Positions 8,518 through 18,310 of a stretch of DNA of 64,000 bases are shown piece after piece (position 1 is the stretch's first letter; each line of letters opens with the position of its first letter). Source of the DNA: Shewanella sp. Choline-02u-19 (lineage in GTDB: Bacteria; Pseudomonadota; Gammaproteobacteria; Enterobacterales; Shewanellaceae); the NCBI RefSeq assembly GCF_002836205.1, contig NZ_PJBE01000012.1, positions 372,001 through 436,000 of the forward strand. Direction: 5' to 3'. Position numbers and translations under genes: made by a program. Under the pieces are notes generated by a model, which was not told the origin of the DNA, did not search any database, and saw only the letters and a program-made list of their open reading frames with translations.

Positions 8518-10618
8518 TGGGTTTATCTTCTACCCTTTCGATATGGGGTTTAAACTCAATTTGAGCACTCCTTTTATAATGTTCGCCTATCTTCAGTAAA
8601 TCATCAAACACCACGGGCTTACTGATTAAAAATCCTTGAGCATAATCGCACATCATAAAGCTCAACTCGTCGAGTTGCTCTTGAGTTTCTACACCTTCGG
8701 CAATCACTCTGATCCCAAGCGCGTGCGCCATCTCAATAGTCGCAATAATTAACTCTTTGCTAGTGTCATCAGTGTTCATATCTTTGATAAAGCTACGATC
8801 AATTTTGAGGATTTGGAATGGATACGTACGCAGATAGCTGAGTGAAGAGTAGCCAGTACCAAAATCATCCATAGAGATACAAAAACCGGCTTTGCTTAGT
8901 GCCATTAATGCATCAAGGGTATAAGCATGACCACTTAACAACACCCCTTCAGTGATCTCCAGCTCTAAGTCTTCAGGGCGCATACCGAGCTGGTTTACAC
9001 TATCAGTAATGATCTGCACCAAGTTTGGATTTCTAAACTGTCTGGGTGACAGATTAATCGCGATCCTGAAATGGTCATTAAAGGTTTTCTGCCATGTTTG
9101 CGCTGCCCTCAAGGCGCGATGAAGAATAAACTCTCCCATCGGTTCTATGACCCCCGTTTGTTCGGCAATCGGGATGAATTCGGCGGGAGATACGCTGCCC
9201 AGAACCGGGTTGTCCCATCTGAGCAAGGCCTCTGCACCCATGATGCTGCCGTCTCTGATGTCGAGCTGAATTTGGTAATGAACCTGCAGTTCTCCTCGTT
9301 CTAGTGCGCCGTGGATCTGCTCCTCAATGGCTAATCGACGAGAAACCTCTTTGTTCATCGCATGAGTGAAGTATGAATATGTATTACGACCAATACTCTT
9401 GGTATGGTACATCGCAGAATCTGCATTTCTGAGCAGCTCTGATGGCGTTTCGCCATCATTTGGGTAGATAGCAATGCCGATACTGGCAGTCAGAATAAGT
9501 TGACGATTACCGATATAGAAAGGCTTTCGAAAGCCGCCAATCAGATTTTCGGCTAGAGGCTGAGCGTCATCTGCACTGGATAGCCCATCGAGTAAAATAA
9601 TGAATTCGTCTCCACCTAAACGGCCAACGGTATCTTCTTTTCGTGTTGCTTTCGTCAATCGTTCGGCGGCAGTAATAAGTAATTGATCGCCCGCCTCATG
9701 GCCTAATGAATCATTAATTTTTTTGAAATCATCTAAATCAAGAAAAATAACTGCTAGCATCTTTCCGCTGTGTTCCGTTGATTCTACCAATTGCTCTAAA
9801 CGTTTAAGGGCGAGGAATCGGTTGGGCAGGTCGGTTAACGCGTCATAATGTGCTTGATGGCGAATTAAGGCTTCGGCTTCTAGGCGTTCACTATTGTCAT
9901 GGAAGGAGATGACCGCACCCATCTTGTCGTTGTTAAACGTCATTGGGTGAGACCAGTATTCGACGGGAAAGCTACTGCCATCGGCTCGCCAAAAGTGGTC
10001 TTCTTTTAGGTGGATATCACGATTCTCTTGTTCTGAAATTGAACTCATTATTACTCGCTCATCATCAGGGTTTTGATGAACTAGGCTGCGCATATTGCAG
10101 GCTATTAACTGCTCTTCACTGCGATAACCCAGTAGCTTTACGCATTGAGGATTGGCAAATATACAACGACCATTCTCATCGACGCCATAAATAGCCGCAG
10201 CGGCTGAATTTAAAATGGCAGAGAGAAGATAATTTTTACTGAGTATGGATTTTTGATTTTCTTCTGCTTGTGCGGAACTCTCTTGTAAGCGGCTAAACAT
10301 GTGGTTGAGTTCGGCTTCTAACTCTCCTAATTCGCCACGTTCACCCATCTTATTTCGAGTATTCAGATCCCCATTTGACCAACGTTGCACACAACGAGTC
10401 AGATGGCGTATTCGTGGAGTGATTGCCGATAACTGAAATAGACTCACGCTGAGTATTGAGATGTTAGCGAGGCTGAATAGCGTCACCGTAAATAAAAGAG
10501 TCTGATCTTGTGTTGGCCTAGTGAGAAAGATAAGAACAGCCAAACAGAGTGACATTACGGTGGTGACCAATAAGGCTACCTGCCAAGGTTTTAGTGTGTT
10601 TTGTTTCATTGTTAGCAT
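8501..10618 (-). CDS. GGDEF-EAL cyclic-di-GMP regulator with HAMP and PAS domains
   Basis: About 705 residues: two membrane helices near the N-terminus (about 14-60), a HAMP-like linker, a PAS domain (about 130-245), then GGDEF and EAL domains. GRLGGDEFIILL is an intact diguanylate cyclase site, and RKED five residues before GGDEF is an intact RxxD inhibitory site. The EAL domain keeps GAEALLRW, NLSPRQF, EITEG, DDFGTGYSS and KIDRSF, so it looks phosphodiesterase-competent. The enzyme may make or degrade c-di-GMP depending on the PAS signal. A GTG at 10624 is in frame, but the ATG at 10618 has AGGAAG five bases upstream and is preferred. Confidence 0.92.
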   Translation of the reverse strand: MLTMKQNTLKPWQVALLVTTVMSLCLAVLIFLTRPTQDQTLLFTVTLFSLANISILSVSLFQLSAITPRIRHLTRCVQRWSNGDLNTRNKMGERGELGELEAELNHMFSRLQESSAQAEENQKSILSKNYLLSAILNSAAAAIYGVDENGRCIFANPQCVKLLGYRSEEQLIACNMRSLVHQNPDDERVIMSSISEQENRDIHLKEDHFWRADGSSFPVEYWSHPMTFNNDKMGAVISFHDNSERLEAEALIRHQAHYDALTDLPNRFLALKRLEQLVESTEHSGKMLAVIFLDLDDFKKINDSLGHEAGDQLLITAAERLTKATRKEDTVGRLGGDEFIILLDGLSSADDAQPLAENLIGGFRKPFYIGNRQLILTASIGIAIYPNDGETPSELLRNADSAMYHTKSIGRNTYSYFTHAMNKEVSRRLAIEEQIHGALERGELQVHYQIQLDIRDGSIMGAEALLRWDNPVLGSVSPAEFIPIAEQTGVIEPMGEFILHRALRAAQTWQKTFNDHFRIAINLSPRQFRNPNLVQIITDSVNQLGMRPEDLELEITEGVLLSGHAYTLDALMALSKAGFCISMDDFGTGYSSLSYLRTYPFQILKIDRSFIKDMNTDDTSKELIIATIEMAHALGIRVIAEGVETQEQLDELSFMMCDYAQGFLISKPVVFDDLLKIGEHYKRSAQIEFKPHIERVEDKPIKTYG

Positions 10619-10688
10619 ACGCACTTCCTAACTTGAGTTGTAAAAACGGCATTTTGCTTGAAAGATAATCAAGGAGAATGCTGGAGTT

Positions 10689-10892
10689 TTACCGCCGCTT
10701 TTTTAAGAGCTGCTGAATATTGAGGAAATCAACGCGATCACCAAACCAACCTAAAATGCCTTGGAGGGGAGGCTTTTGGGGGGAGGGAGTTAATAAAGTA
10801 TTTTGAATATCACCAAGCACAACTAAACACCGAATTAAGTGAGTCAGCATGAGCGTGAGGGAAGTATTATTAGCGTTAGCTGCAGAGGTCAT
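10689..10892 (-). CDS. Small hypothetical protein (67 residues)
   Basis: A short frame beginning MTSAANANNTSLTLML and ending NIQQLLKKRR. The support is its ribosome site: AAAGGA lies six bases before the ATG, as strong as any in the window. The N-terminal half is moderately hydrophobic (about residues 11-28) and the C-terminus is basic. There is no recognisable domain. It lies upstream of, and in the same direction as, the GGDEF-EAL gene with about 70 bp between them. I cannot assign a function. Confidence 0.5.
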   Translation of the reverse strand: MTSAANANNTSLTLMLTHLIRCLVVLGDIQNTLLTPSPQKPPLQGILGWFGDRVDFLNIQQLLKKRR

Positions 10893-11102
10893 TTTAGTCC
10901 TTTAAAATATAAGAAATCAGTCCGTGATCACTTGTCTTACTCGGTTAAGTATAGGATCGAATTAATGAAACAGGAAATAAGCAATTGTTCAATGAAATAT
11001 CTATATGAAAAACAAGTGTTTTTTACTAGTAAATTTACATTAGTTCGCTAGAATATTGTCGATGATTTGAACATAAGCTATTTAACTGGAGTTGAGCTGA
11101 AT

Positions 11103-11456
11103 ATGAGTATTGAAAGAATTGAAACCGGTAGTCGCATGAGCCGAATTGTTAAGCATAACGGTACTATTTATCTATGTGGTCAGGTCTGTAAGGATGCTGA
11201 GCAAGGGATCACGGAGCAAACCAGCTCAATGTTAGATAAAGTGGATGCATTGTTAGCGCAAGCGGGTAGTGACAAAGAACATATCTTGTCAGCGACCATT
11301 TACGTTAAAGACATGCAGTACTTTGCCGAAATGAATGCGGTTTGGGATGCTTGGGTGCCGGCAGGCCAAGCGCCAGCTCGCGCTTGTGTCGCCGCTAAAA
11401 TGGCACGCGAAGCCTTATTGGTGGAAATATCGATAGTGGCTGCTGAAAGGGCCTAA
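11103..11456 (+). CDS. RidA (YjgF/YER057c/UK114) family protein
   Basis: About 117 residues starting [16 protein letters not shown]. It matches the YoaB-like branch of the RidA family, with [35 protein letters not shown] and the C-terminal [19 protein letters not shown], whose conserved Arg in PAR binds imine/enamine substrates. RidA deaminates reactive 2-aminoacrylate-type intermediates made by PLP enzymes. The frame extends upstream to 11067, but the ATG at 11103 has GAG six bases ahead and matches family length. It stands alone before the MITE-like element. Confidence 0.88.
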   Translation: MSIERIETGSRMSRIVKHNGTIYLCGQVCKDAEQGITEQTSSMLDKVDALLAQAGSDKEHILSATIYVKDMQYFAEMNAVWDAWVPAGQAPARACVAAKMAREALLVEISIVAAERA

Positions 11457-11902
11457 TATCAATTGCATTAAAAGTTTGATCATTCAGCGGGAATTCAAAG
11501 CCCTGTAGGTAAGATGGGGGATTGAAGCTAATAGTTATTCTCGGCTCTGGCATCCTCGGTAATTGCTCCATGCATGACTCTCGATAATTGCTCCTGCATT
11601 ATTCTACCTTCGTCCATCCGTGGACTCGTAGCTCCTGAATCTGACCGCCAAGGAGGGTGGGAATGTCTTATGTTGTATGAAACAAAATAGACCATTTAGT
11701 CGTATATCCAAAGCCCACAACGAAGCTTAAAGGGCTTTGCCATTTGCTTTAAACGTCGGCCGCACTACGTGAGCTACTCAGACTTTCCACTTCTGCTTTG
11801 CATTGGCTCAAAAGGGAATAACCATTTCTTCACTAATGCGCCTTGAATTGAAAAGTCTGAGGCGCTCTGAATGGGTCAAATACTTAATGCAATTGGTATA
11901 AT
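11456..11902. mobile_element. MITE-like non-coding element with about 35-bp inverted ends
   Basis: The left end reads ATATCAATTGCATTAA then AGTTTGATC and ATTCAG. The right end, read on the other strand, is TATACCAATTGCATTAA then GTATTTGACC and CATTCAG. The two ends are imperfect inverted repeats over about 35 bp. The interior of about 375 bp has no supported gene. A possible TAATA flanks both ends (11454-11458 and about 11900-11904), as a short target duplication would. This fits a non-autonomous transposon remnant; no transposase is in the window. A lone copy of the end motif occurs at about 56480-56497. Confidence 0.55.
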
Positions 11903-12030
11903 ACTCCCGCGTTGAGATGACCAGGATTAAGTCTGGTTTTATTTACCATCTCGATGACACGTCTAAGCTTTCACTCGTTAATGGGATCGAGGTTCTGTTA
12001 TACTGCCAGCTTGATTTTTTGGAGGCAATA

Positions 12031-14196
12031 ATGGACGTATCTTCTTTACTCGACGGCCTAAATGACAAGCAGCGTGATGCCGTAGGCGCTCCGCAATCCA
12101 GTATGTTAGTTTTGGCTGGCGCCGGTAGCGGTAAAACTCGTGTGTTAACACACAGAATCGCTTGGTTAATGCAGGTTGAACAGCAAAGCCCTTATGCAAT
12201 TTTAGCGGTGACCTTTACCAACAAGGCTGCCAAGGAGATGCGTGAACGAGTAGAAAAAGTGGCTGGCGGTAATATGAGCCGCATGTGGATTGGTACATTC
12301 CACGGGTTAGCCCACCGCCTACTGCGTACACATTATAAAGACGCCAATTTACCGCAGAGTTTCCAAATTTTAGATTCTGACGATCAACTGCGGCTAATCA
12401 AACGTATTCTAAAAAGTCTTCACTTGGATGAGAAACAATATCCCCCAAGACAAGCTCAAGGTTATATCAACGGCAAAAAAGATCTGGGACTAAGGCCGGC
12501 CCACATCGATGCGGGCGGCTTTCCGATAGAGCAAAACCTACTTAAAATTTATCAGGTTTATCAAGATTCTTGCGATCGTGCTGGTTTGGTAGATTTTGCT
12601 GAGATCTTATTGCGAGCTCACGAGCTTTGGCTTAACAAACCGCATATTCTTGACCACTATCAAGACCGATTCAAACATATTTTGGTGGATGAGTTTCAAG
12701 ATACTAACGCCATTCAATATGCATGGATCCGGGTACTCGCGGGGTCAACCGCAAATGTGATGATAGTGGGTGATGATGACCAATCCATTTATGGTTGGCG
12801 TGGTGCTCAAGTTGAGAATTTGCATAAGTTTTTAGGCGATTTCCCAGCAGCACAAACTATTCGTCTAGAGCAGAACTATCGCTCTACCGGTAATATCCTT
12901 AAAGCGTCCAATGAGCTTATTGCTAACAACCCCGATCGTATGGGTAAAAAGCTGTGGACTGACGATAAAGACGGTGAGCCAATAGGGCTTTATTGTGCCT
13001 TTAATGAAATGGACGAAGCGCGGTTTATTGTTGGCCGTATTAGCGACTGGCAAGATGAAGGGGGCAAGTTAGAAGATTGCGCTATTTTATACCGCTCTAA
13101 CGCCCAATCCCGTGTTCTTGAGGAAGCGTTACTGCATAAAGGGGTCGCTTACCGTATTTATGGCGGCCTACGATTCTTCGATCGCCAAGAGATTAAAGAC
13201 GCTATGGGGTATCTGCGCCTCATCAATAATAAAAATGATGATGCTGCATTTGAGCGAGTGGTTAACACGCCTGCCCGCGGTATCGGTGGTCGAACATTAG
13301 AGATCATGCGCACCACCGCTCGCCAGCAAGAGCTCACCTTGTGGGACACTTGTATGCGCTTACTTGAGGAGAAAGTGCTCAGTGGCCGGGCTGCAAATGC
13401 AGTGCGTGGCTTTATGGATTTGATTGTGGCTTTGAGAATCGACACTGAAGATTTGTCATTACACCGACGCACAGATCATGTGATCAAAGAGTCTGGCCTT
13501 AAGTTGATGTATGAAACTGAAAAAGGCGAAAAAGCCAGAGCTCGAGTAGAGAACTTAGAGGAGTTAGTGACTGCAGCGCGTAGCTTTGTGATGCCAGAAG
13601 AGCTCGAAGATATGGGCGAGCTTAATGCCTTTTTATCTCACGCGGCGCTTGAAGCGGGTGAAGGGCAAGCTGATGAGTTTACCGATGCAGTGCAGTTAAT
13701 GACATTGCATTCTGCCAAAGGTCTTGAATTCCCAATGGTGTTTATGTCGGGTGTGGAAGAGGGCTTGTTCCCTAGCCAAATGGCGATTGATGAAGGGGAT
13801 CGACTCGATGAAGAGCGACGCCTCTGTTATGTGGGCATGACCCGTGCAATGCAAAAGCTCTATATTACCTATGCCGAGTCTCGTCGTATTTATGGTCGAG
13901 AAAGCTTTGCTAGGCCGTCTCGATTTGTTAAAGAGATCCCTGAGCAATATGTACAAGAGATCCGCATGCGCACACAAGTGTCTGCGCCAGCGATCAGTAC
14001 TCGCTTTAGTAAGCAAGATGATTCGTTTAACGAGTCAGGGTTTAAAATTGGACAAAACGTCAGTCATCCTAAATTTGGCGCCGGCACGGTGACTAACTAC
14101 GAAGGTAGCGGTGCTCAAGCTCGAATTCAGGTTAACTTTTTAGACGTTGGCAGTAAGTGGTTAGTGATCGCTTATGCACGCTTAGAAAAAGTGTAA
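12031..14196 (+). CDS. uvrD: DNA helicase II UvrD
   Basis: The 721-residue superfamily 1A 3'-5' helicase acts in nucleotide excision repair and methyl-directed mismatch repair. E. coli UvrD has 720 residues and aligns end to end. Visible motifs: GAGSGKT (Walker A), DEFQDT (motif II), GDDDQSIYGWRG (III), QNYRST (IV), LMTLHSAKGLEF (V) and YVGMTRA (VI), plus the C-terminal Tudor-like domain (VSHPKFGAGTV to the end). The frame is open from 11917, but the ATG at 12031 has GGAGG five bases upstream and gives MDVSSLLDGLNDKQ as in E. coli. The upstream stretch has only a poor LexA-like sequence. Confidence 0.98.
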   Translation: MDVSSLLDGLNDKQRDAVGAPQSSMLVLAGAGSGKTRVLTHRIAWLMQVEQQSPYAILAVTFTNKAAKEMRERVEKVAGGNMSRMWIGTFHGLAHRLLRTHYKDANLPQSFQILDSDDQLRLIKRILKSLHLDEKQYPPRQAQGYINGKKDLGLRPAHIDAGGFPIEQNLLKIYQVYQDSCDRAGLVDFAEILLRAHELWLNKPHILDHYQDRFKHILVDEFQDTNAIQYAWIRVLAGSTANVMIVGDDDQSIYGWRGAQVENLHKFLGDFPAAQTIRLEQNYRSTGNILKASNELIANNPDRMGKKLWTDDKDGEPIGLYCAFNEMDEARFIVGRISDWQDEGGKLEDCAILYRSNAQSRVLEEALLHKGVAYRIYGGLRFFDRQEIKDAMGYLRLINNKNDDAAFERVVNTPARGIGGRTLEIMRTTARQQELTLWDTCMRLLEEKVLSGRAANAVRGFMDLIVALRIDTEDLSLHRRTDHVIKESGLKLMYETEKGEKARARVENLEELVTAARSFVMPEELEDMGELNAFLSHAALEAGEGQADEFTDAVQLMTLHSAKGLEFPMVFMSGVEEGLFPSQMAIDEGDRLDEERRLCYVGMTRAMQKLYITYAESRRIYGRESFARPSRFVKEIPEQYVQEIRMRTQVSAPAISTRFSKQDDSFNESGFKIGQNVSHPKFGAGTVTNYEGSGAQARIQVNFLDVGSKWLVIAYARLEKV

Positions 14197-14281
14197 TAAC
14201 GCTATTCCCACTGGTTCCTGAATCTTCAGGTAGGATGGGTATGAATTAAAGGCTGAAGACGTTTTAGGAGAGCCTAATAAA

Positions 14282-15145
14282 ATGAATTTTAGGGATAAAT
14301 TGGATGTCTACATGCGGCTCAGTCGCTTAGATCGTCCTATTGGCACCTTGCTGCTATTGTGGCCCTGCTTAATGGCATTGATGCTTGCTGCAGGCGGGAT
14401 GCCAGACATAAAAGTTTTGGTTATTTTTGTCATAGGTGTTGTTGTGATGCGCGCTTGTGGTTGTGTGATAAACGATTACGCTGACAGAAACCTCGATGCT
14501 CACGTGGAACGGACTCAGTCTCGACCATTAGCAAGTGGCGAGATCAGCAGTAAAGAAGCACTTTTATTGTTTCTGGCGATGGCACTTTTTGCATTTGGTT
14601 TGGTGTTGTTATTAAATCCGCTGGTGGTCAAACTTTCTGTCGTCGGTATTATTCTTACCATTCTTTACCCCTTTACCAAACGCTACACCAATATGCCACA
14701 GATGTTTTTGGGCACCGTGTGGAGTTGGTCTATTCCGATGGCTTATGCTGCACAAACTGGCACTGTGCCCGTTGAAGCATGGTGGCTATTTGCGGCCAAT
14801 TGGTGTTGGACGGTAGCCTACGACACCATGTATGCCATGGTTGATCGTGATGACGACTTAAAAGTGGGCATTAAATCGACGGCCATTTTATTCGGACAAT
14901 ATGATCGACAGATCATTGCTGCCTTTCAGGTCGCTGCACTCATCTGCTTTATTATCGCCGGTGTTATCGCCGCTCGAGGTGAAATTTTTAGCTTAGGTAT
15001 TTTGGCGTTTATTGGTTTTGGGCTTTATCAGCAAAAATTGATTTATGGCCGAGAACGAGCTGCTTGCTTCAAGGCATTTTTAAATAATAACTGGGCTGGA
15101 CTGACACTTTTTGTCGCACTGGGATTAGATTATTTAGTGTTATAA
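14282..15145 (+). CDS. ubiA: 4-hydroxybenzoate polyprenyltransferase UbiA
   Basis: The 287-residue inner-membrane enzyme attaches the polyprenyl tail to 4-hydroxybenzoate, an early step of ubiquinone synthesis. Both Asp-rich Mg-diphosphate motifs are present: NDYADRNLD (about residues 61-69) and DRDDD (about 189-193). [13 protein letters not shown] and [11 protein letters not shown] match E. coli UbiA, and about eight hydrophobic helices are visible. A ribosome site AGGAGA lies about 10 bases before the ATG. It is 85 bp after uvrD and followed by a terminator. ubiD, the next class of step in this pathway, lies 20 kb away. Confidence 0.96.
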   Translation: MNFRDKLDVYMRLSRLDRPIGTLLLLWPCLMALMLAAGGMPDIKVLVIFVIGVVVMRACGCVINDYADRNLDAHVERTQSRPLASGEISSKEALLLFLAMALFAFGLVLLLNPLVVKLSVVGIILTILYPFTKRYTNMPQMFLGTVWSWSIPMAYAAQTGTVPVEAWWLFAANWCWTVAYDTMYAMVDRDDDLKVGIKSTAILFGQYDRQIIAAFQVAALICFIIAGVIAARGEIFSLGILAFIGFGLYQQKLIYGRERAACFKAFLNNNWAGLTLFVALGLDYLVL

Positions 15146-15192
15146 GTCCACAACGGTTACTCGTGTTGGGTAGCGATACCATCATCAAAATA

Positions 15193-15219
15193 AACGTCTT
15201 CTAATGGAGGCGTTTTTTT
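15193..15219 (+). terminator. Intrinsic terminator after ubiA
   Basis: AACGTCTTC and GGAGGCGTT pair (with G-U pairs) around TAAT, followed by a run of T residues. Confidence 0.75.
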
Positions 15220-15428
15220 ATATGCGGCTTTTGTCTTCCTTACAATACATTTCTAAGTAAATGCCATTAGATGGTCACTATTCCTGTCTATACTTACCGA
15301 TAGTCGATGAACTCTTTAGGACTGATTAGGGTCGTCATAAGTGTTTTTTCAGGATAAAGGCCTATGAAATTGGCTACATCGACGTAATCGTAACAAGCAA
15401 AGGGAGTTGTTTGTATGGAGGATAGGTT

Positions 15429-15965
15429 ATGTCATATTGGGTAACGACATTCGATGCTAGCCAGTGGGCTGATTACGAGTTGGCATTACTGATGGTGGCC
15501 ATTTCAATTTTAGTTATCTGGCTATCGGTATGTTTATTTAAACCTCAGGGGGCTATACGGTGGATTTTTGCGGTCTTGAGCTGCGTAGTGATCAGTGGCT
15601 TATGCCTAACCAGTCGCGTGGATGCCTTGCAGTTAAGTTTGTTATTGAACAAAGGCCAAAATATTGAAGTTCTCGATGGCAGCTACCATTATGGACGCTA
15701 TCATTTTCCGCACAATTCCGCTTATGGCGTCGACTTTAGAGAGATTCATATTGGCGAACGTATACTGAAACTTTACCACTCTGGCTATCTGCAGCATACG
15801 CGTTGCTATCGCAATTTTTATAACACTAATGAGTTTGGTGACCAGGCGAAATTACGTTTGTACATACATTGGTATGAACATGATTTTATATATAAAAATG
15901 ATTTAATTACATTAAAAACACCCTGCATTTTAAGGATTGAAGCGCTTGATGTGGAGGCTGTTTAA
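15429..15965 (+). CDS. Hypothetical membrane-anchored protein
   Basis: A 178-residue protein with two N-terminal membrane helices (about 18-36 and 45-64) and a soluble C-terminal domain of about 110 residues rich in Tyr and His (YHYGRYHF, YIHWYEHDF). No known motif is recognised. Ribosome-site-like GGAGGATAGG lies shortly before the ATG. It is convergent with the esterase gene, with only five bases between the stop codons. The topology would place the C-terminal domain on the same side as the N-terminus. Confidence 0.65.
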   Translation: MSYWVTTFDASQWADYELALLMVAISILVIWLSVCLFKPQGAIRWIFAVLSCVVISGLCLTSRVDALQLSLLLNKGQNIEVLDGSYHYGRYHFPHNSAYGVDFREIHIGERILKLYHSGYLQHTRCYRNFYNTNEFGDQAKLRLYIHWYEHDFIYKNDLITLKTPCILRIEALDVEAV

Positions 15966-15970
15966 AGCCT

Positions 15971-16957
15971 CTACTTAGAACTCACACCATTTTTTAGATT
16001 AAAGAGCCAATAGATCCCCTGTATTGCGCTGGTAGGAAATGCGGTTTCATGGCTGGCGTCGCTGATGATAAGTAGCTTGCTAGTTATCGTCTTGTTTGGC
16101 ACTTTATTGCTGTTTCTATTCACACTTATGAGGCTATTAGTCCTGTCGAGCAGGGCCTTAAACTGCTGCGCATCACCGACCATGTCAAAATTTGAAAAGC
16201 CTCCGTTACCATTATGCTCAAGCTCACCAATGCCAATAAAGACATTAGTCTTAATCTTGCTTAATGCTTCTTGTCGCTGTTGGGTAAGCTTAAAAATCAT
16301 CTGCTTATGCCACCAAAATGATGGACTACCTAATACGTAGTTGCTAAACATTTCTGGCTGCTCTAGCAGTATATAGGCACCCAATAGCCCACCTAAAGAG
16401 TTACCGACATAAGTGCGTTGGCTCGGTTCTGTCCTAAAGTGTTGTTGTATATAAGGCAGTACTTTTTGCTGCAGAAAGGCGACATAGCGATCAGCGCCTC
16501 CCGTCTGTTTTTTCCAGCTCTTATCAACGGAAGGGGTGTAATTTCGAACTCGGCTTTTATCACCGCGAAGGCCCTTTTGCCACGATACACCAACTAAAAT
16601 GGCCTGCTGCATCGCATTTGAGTTCATTGGATATCGCGTTGCACCAGAGATTATCTGAAAAGCATACATGGCATCGGTAATATAGATCACTGGGTAGTGG
16701 CTGTGTTGATTCGCGTCTGAGTTGTAGCCTTTTGGCAATTTAATAAAGAGGTCGTAGGCCCTATCTGCATCATCGAGCTGAATCGTTTGAGTACGAGGAA
16801 TGTTAAAGGGGCTGGCGTCAGTTTGCTGCGCAGCAATAGCGTTGTGACTGTTGGCGATGTAAATAATGACTCCAATGGCACTGAGTACATATCGTGAAAA
16901 CCATGAAGGGAATAATAAAAATGCCGAAGAGAGAAAAGAGGTTAAAGTGCGAGACAT
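15971..16957 (-). CDS. Exported alpha/beta-hydrolase of the esterase D family
   Basis: About 328 residues with a long N-terminal export region (hydrophobic to about residue 41, ending NAIAA). The catalytic domain follows PF00756-type esterases (Fes/IroE, esterase D): YPVIYITDAMYAF, the nucleophile elbow GNSLGG (GxSxG) and a C-terminal SDASHETAFP carrying the likely catalytic His. Some relatives hydrolyse siderophore esters and others are general esterases; nothing nearby decides the substrate. The ATG at 16957 has AGGA eight bases upstream, whereas the in-frame ATG at 16966 abuts it, so the shorter start is chosen. Confidence 0.85.
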   Translation of the reverse strand: MSRTLTSFLSSAFLLFPSWFSRYVLSAIGVIIYIANSHNAIAAQQTDASPFNIPRTQTIQLDDADRAYDLFIKLPKGYNSDANQHSHYPVIYITDAMYAFQIISGATRYPMNSNAMQQAILVGVSWQKGLRGDKSRVRNYTPSVDKSWKKQTGGADRYVAFLQQKVLPYIQQHFRTEPSQRTYVGNSLGGLLGAYILLEQPEMFSNYVLGSPSFWWHKQMIFKLTQQRQEALSKIKTNVFIGIGELEHNGNGGFSNFDMVGDAQQFKALLDRTNSLISVNRNSNKVPNKTITSKLLIISDASHETAFPTSAIQGIYWLFNLKNGVSSK

Positions 16958-17166
16958 AAATTTCATCCTGGAAAGTAGGTAACTAAATACCTTGTATACG
17001 TTGGATAATCAGGTCAGTCAGCATACGCTGAGGCTTAACTATTTAATAGTGACTTAGGTTTAACATTAGCTTTCAATTAATCCGGTTGGTGGAAGGTCAT
17101 TGCACTATTAAACTCTGAGTTTTACTTGTAGGCTATCATGTTGATTAATTGTAACGAGGAGCCCGT

Positions 17167-18222
17167 ATGCGTCGCAGTGTTAAGTTAAGGCTGAGTTTTT
17201 TGCTAACCGCAATCGCTAGCTACGTTTTGGGGTTTAACCTTTTACCCGAGTCGCTGAGCAATGACACAGAGATAGCCATATTGGGTGTTATCGCCGCCGT
17301 ATATTTTGTGCTGCTGCCGATTCTATATTGGGTTTGGATTATTAAGGCAGGTAAGCAAAAAGCGTGGAAACTACTGCTTATCTTCAGTCTTAGTGGCTTA
17401 ATGGCACGATTGAGTTTTCCTGCTGAAGTGGCCAGCTATTTCGAATTTATCATGTGGTTTAGGTACCCGATTATTGCGGTGTTGTTGCTGATAGAACTCT
17501 ACTTAATGGCCAGTATCGCTAAGGGATTATGGCAAGCCCGCAATATGAAGGGGGATCCTAGAGTGCATATCGTTGATAAGTATCAAGATGAGGACGACAA
17601 GAAGCGCTCGTTAGCACTGGTATTAGCATCAGAGCCGGCAAGTTGGTATTACGCTATTCCTTGGTTTAGTCGTCAGCATGTCTCTAGTGATAACGCCATT
17701 GAGCTATTATCTGGCAAGACTTGGATGTGGTTGTTGATGTTGCTGGGAACATTGGCGATGTCGACAGTCTGCTTCATGTTGTTAAGCCTATGGAGTGAAT
17801 TAGTGGCGATCATCGTCACCAGTATTATTGCTTATGGTGTGGTGTTTGTGACCGCTAACTATAGAGTATCAAAGCATTACTCATTATATGTTCAGCAAGA
17901 TAAGTTAGTGATCAATAATAGTATGTGGGGCTTTTTAACCGTCAACATTGCCGAGATAGCAGAGCTGGAAGTTGGAACGTGGGACAAGAGCAGTGCGTTG
18001 AACAATAATGGCTCAGCAGAAGAGCTACTGTGTTTTGGTCGAGGTGTAAATGCCAATATAAAGCTTCAATTTAGCCAGCCACAGACATACTTTGGTGCAC
18101 TTGGGCAATTACCTGAAAAAATTGAACAGCTCTACTTAGTCGTAAGCGATCCCGAAGCTTTAGCGCAACAGTTACGGGTGAAGGAGAGTGAGCAACAACA
18201 GGTGTTGACTGCTGCGGTTTAG
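17167..18222 (+). CDS. Hypothetical multi-pass membrane protein
   Basis: The 351-residue protein has about six hydrophobic helices in two groups (about 9-26, 36-58, 68-84, 96-116, then 186-207 and 212-232) and a C-terminal soluble domain of about 110 residues with a beta-rich PH-like look (HYSLYVQQDKLVINN). I do not recognise the family. GAGGAG lies before the ATG. It is a single gene between the divergent esterase gene and a convergent MazG-like gene. Confidence 0.75.
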   Translation: MRRSVKLRLSFLLTAIASYVLGFNLLPESLSNDTEIAILGVIAAVYFVLLPILYWVWIIKAGKQKAWKLLLIFSLSGLMARLSFPAEVASYFEFIMWFRYPIIAVLLLIELYLMASIAKGLWQARNMKGDPRVHIVDKYQDEDDKKRSLALVLASEPASWYYAIPWFSRQHVSSDNAIELLSGKTWMWLLMLLGTLAMSTVCFMLLSLWSELVAIIVTSIIAYGVVFVTANYRVSKHYSLYVQQDKLVINNSMWGFLTVNIAEIAELEVGTWDKSSALNNNGSAEELLCFGRGVNANIKLQFSQPQTYFGALGQLPEKIEQLYLVVSDPEALAQQLRVKESEQQQVLTAAV

Positions 18223-18231
18223 CACAACATC

Positions 18232-18266
18232 GACTAGGTAGCAGCTTGAGATCCTGCCGACCTAGT
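18232..18266. repeat. Imperfect inverted repeat between convergent genes
   Basis: GACTAGGT-a-GCAG faces CCTGC-cg-ACCTAGTC across a short loop. There is no T run on the plus strand. It may act as a terminator or transcript-end hairpin for the membrane protein gene. Confidence 0.45.
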
Positions 18267-18310
18267 CACTAAATTAAAGATTTTGATAAAGAGGCTAGGT
18301 CGATAGAAGA

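Noticed and set aside
10839..11051. 70-codon plus-strand frame opposite the small gene
   Set aside because: It overlaps the better-supported minus-strand small gene and has no good ribosome site.
11995..12010. LexA-like CTGTTATACTGCCAGC before uvrD
   Set aside because: The CTGT and CCAG halves are seven bases apart instead of eight and the right half is poor; it is not reliable as an SOS box.
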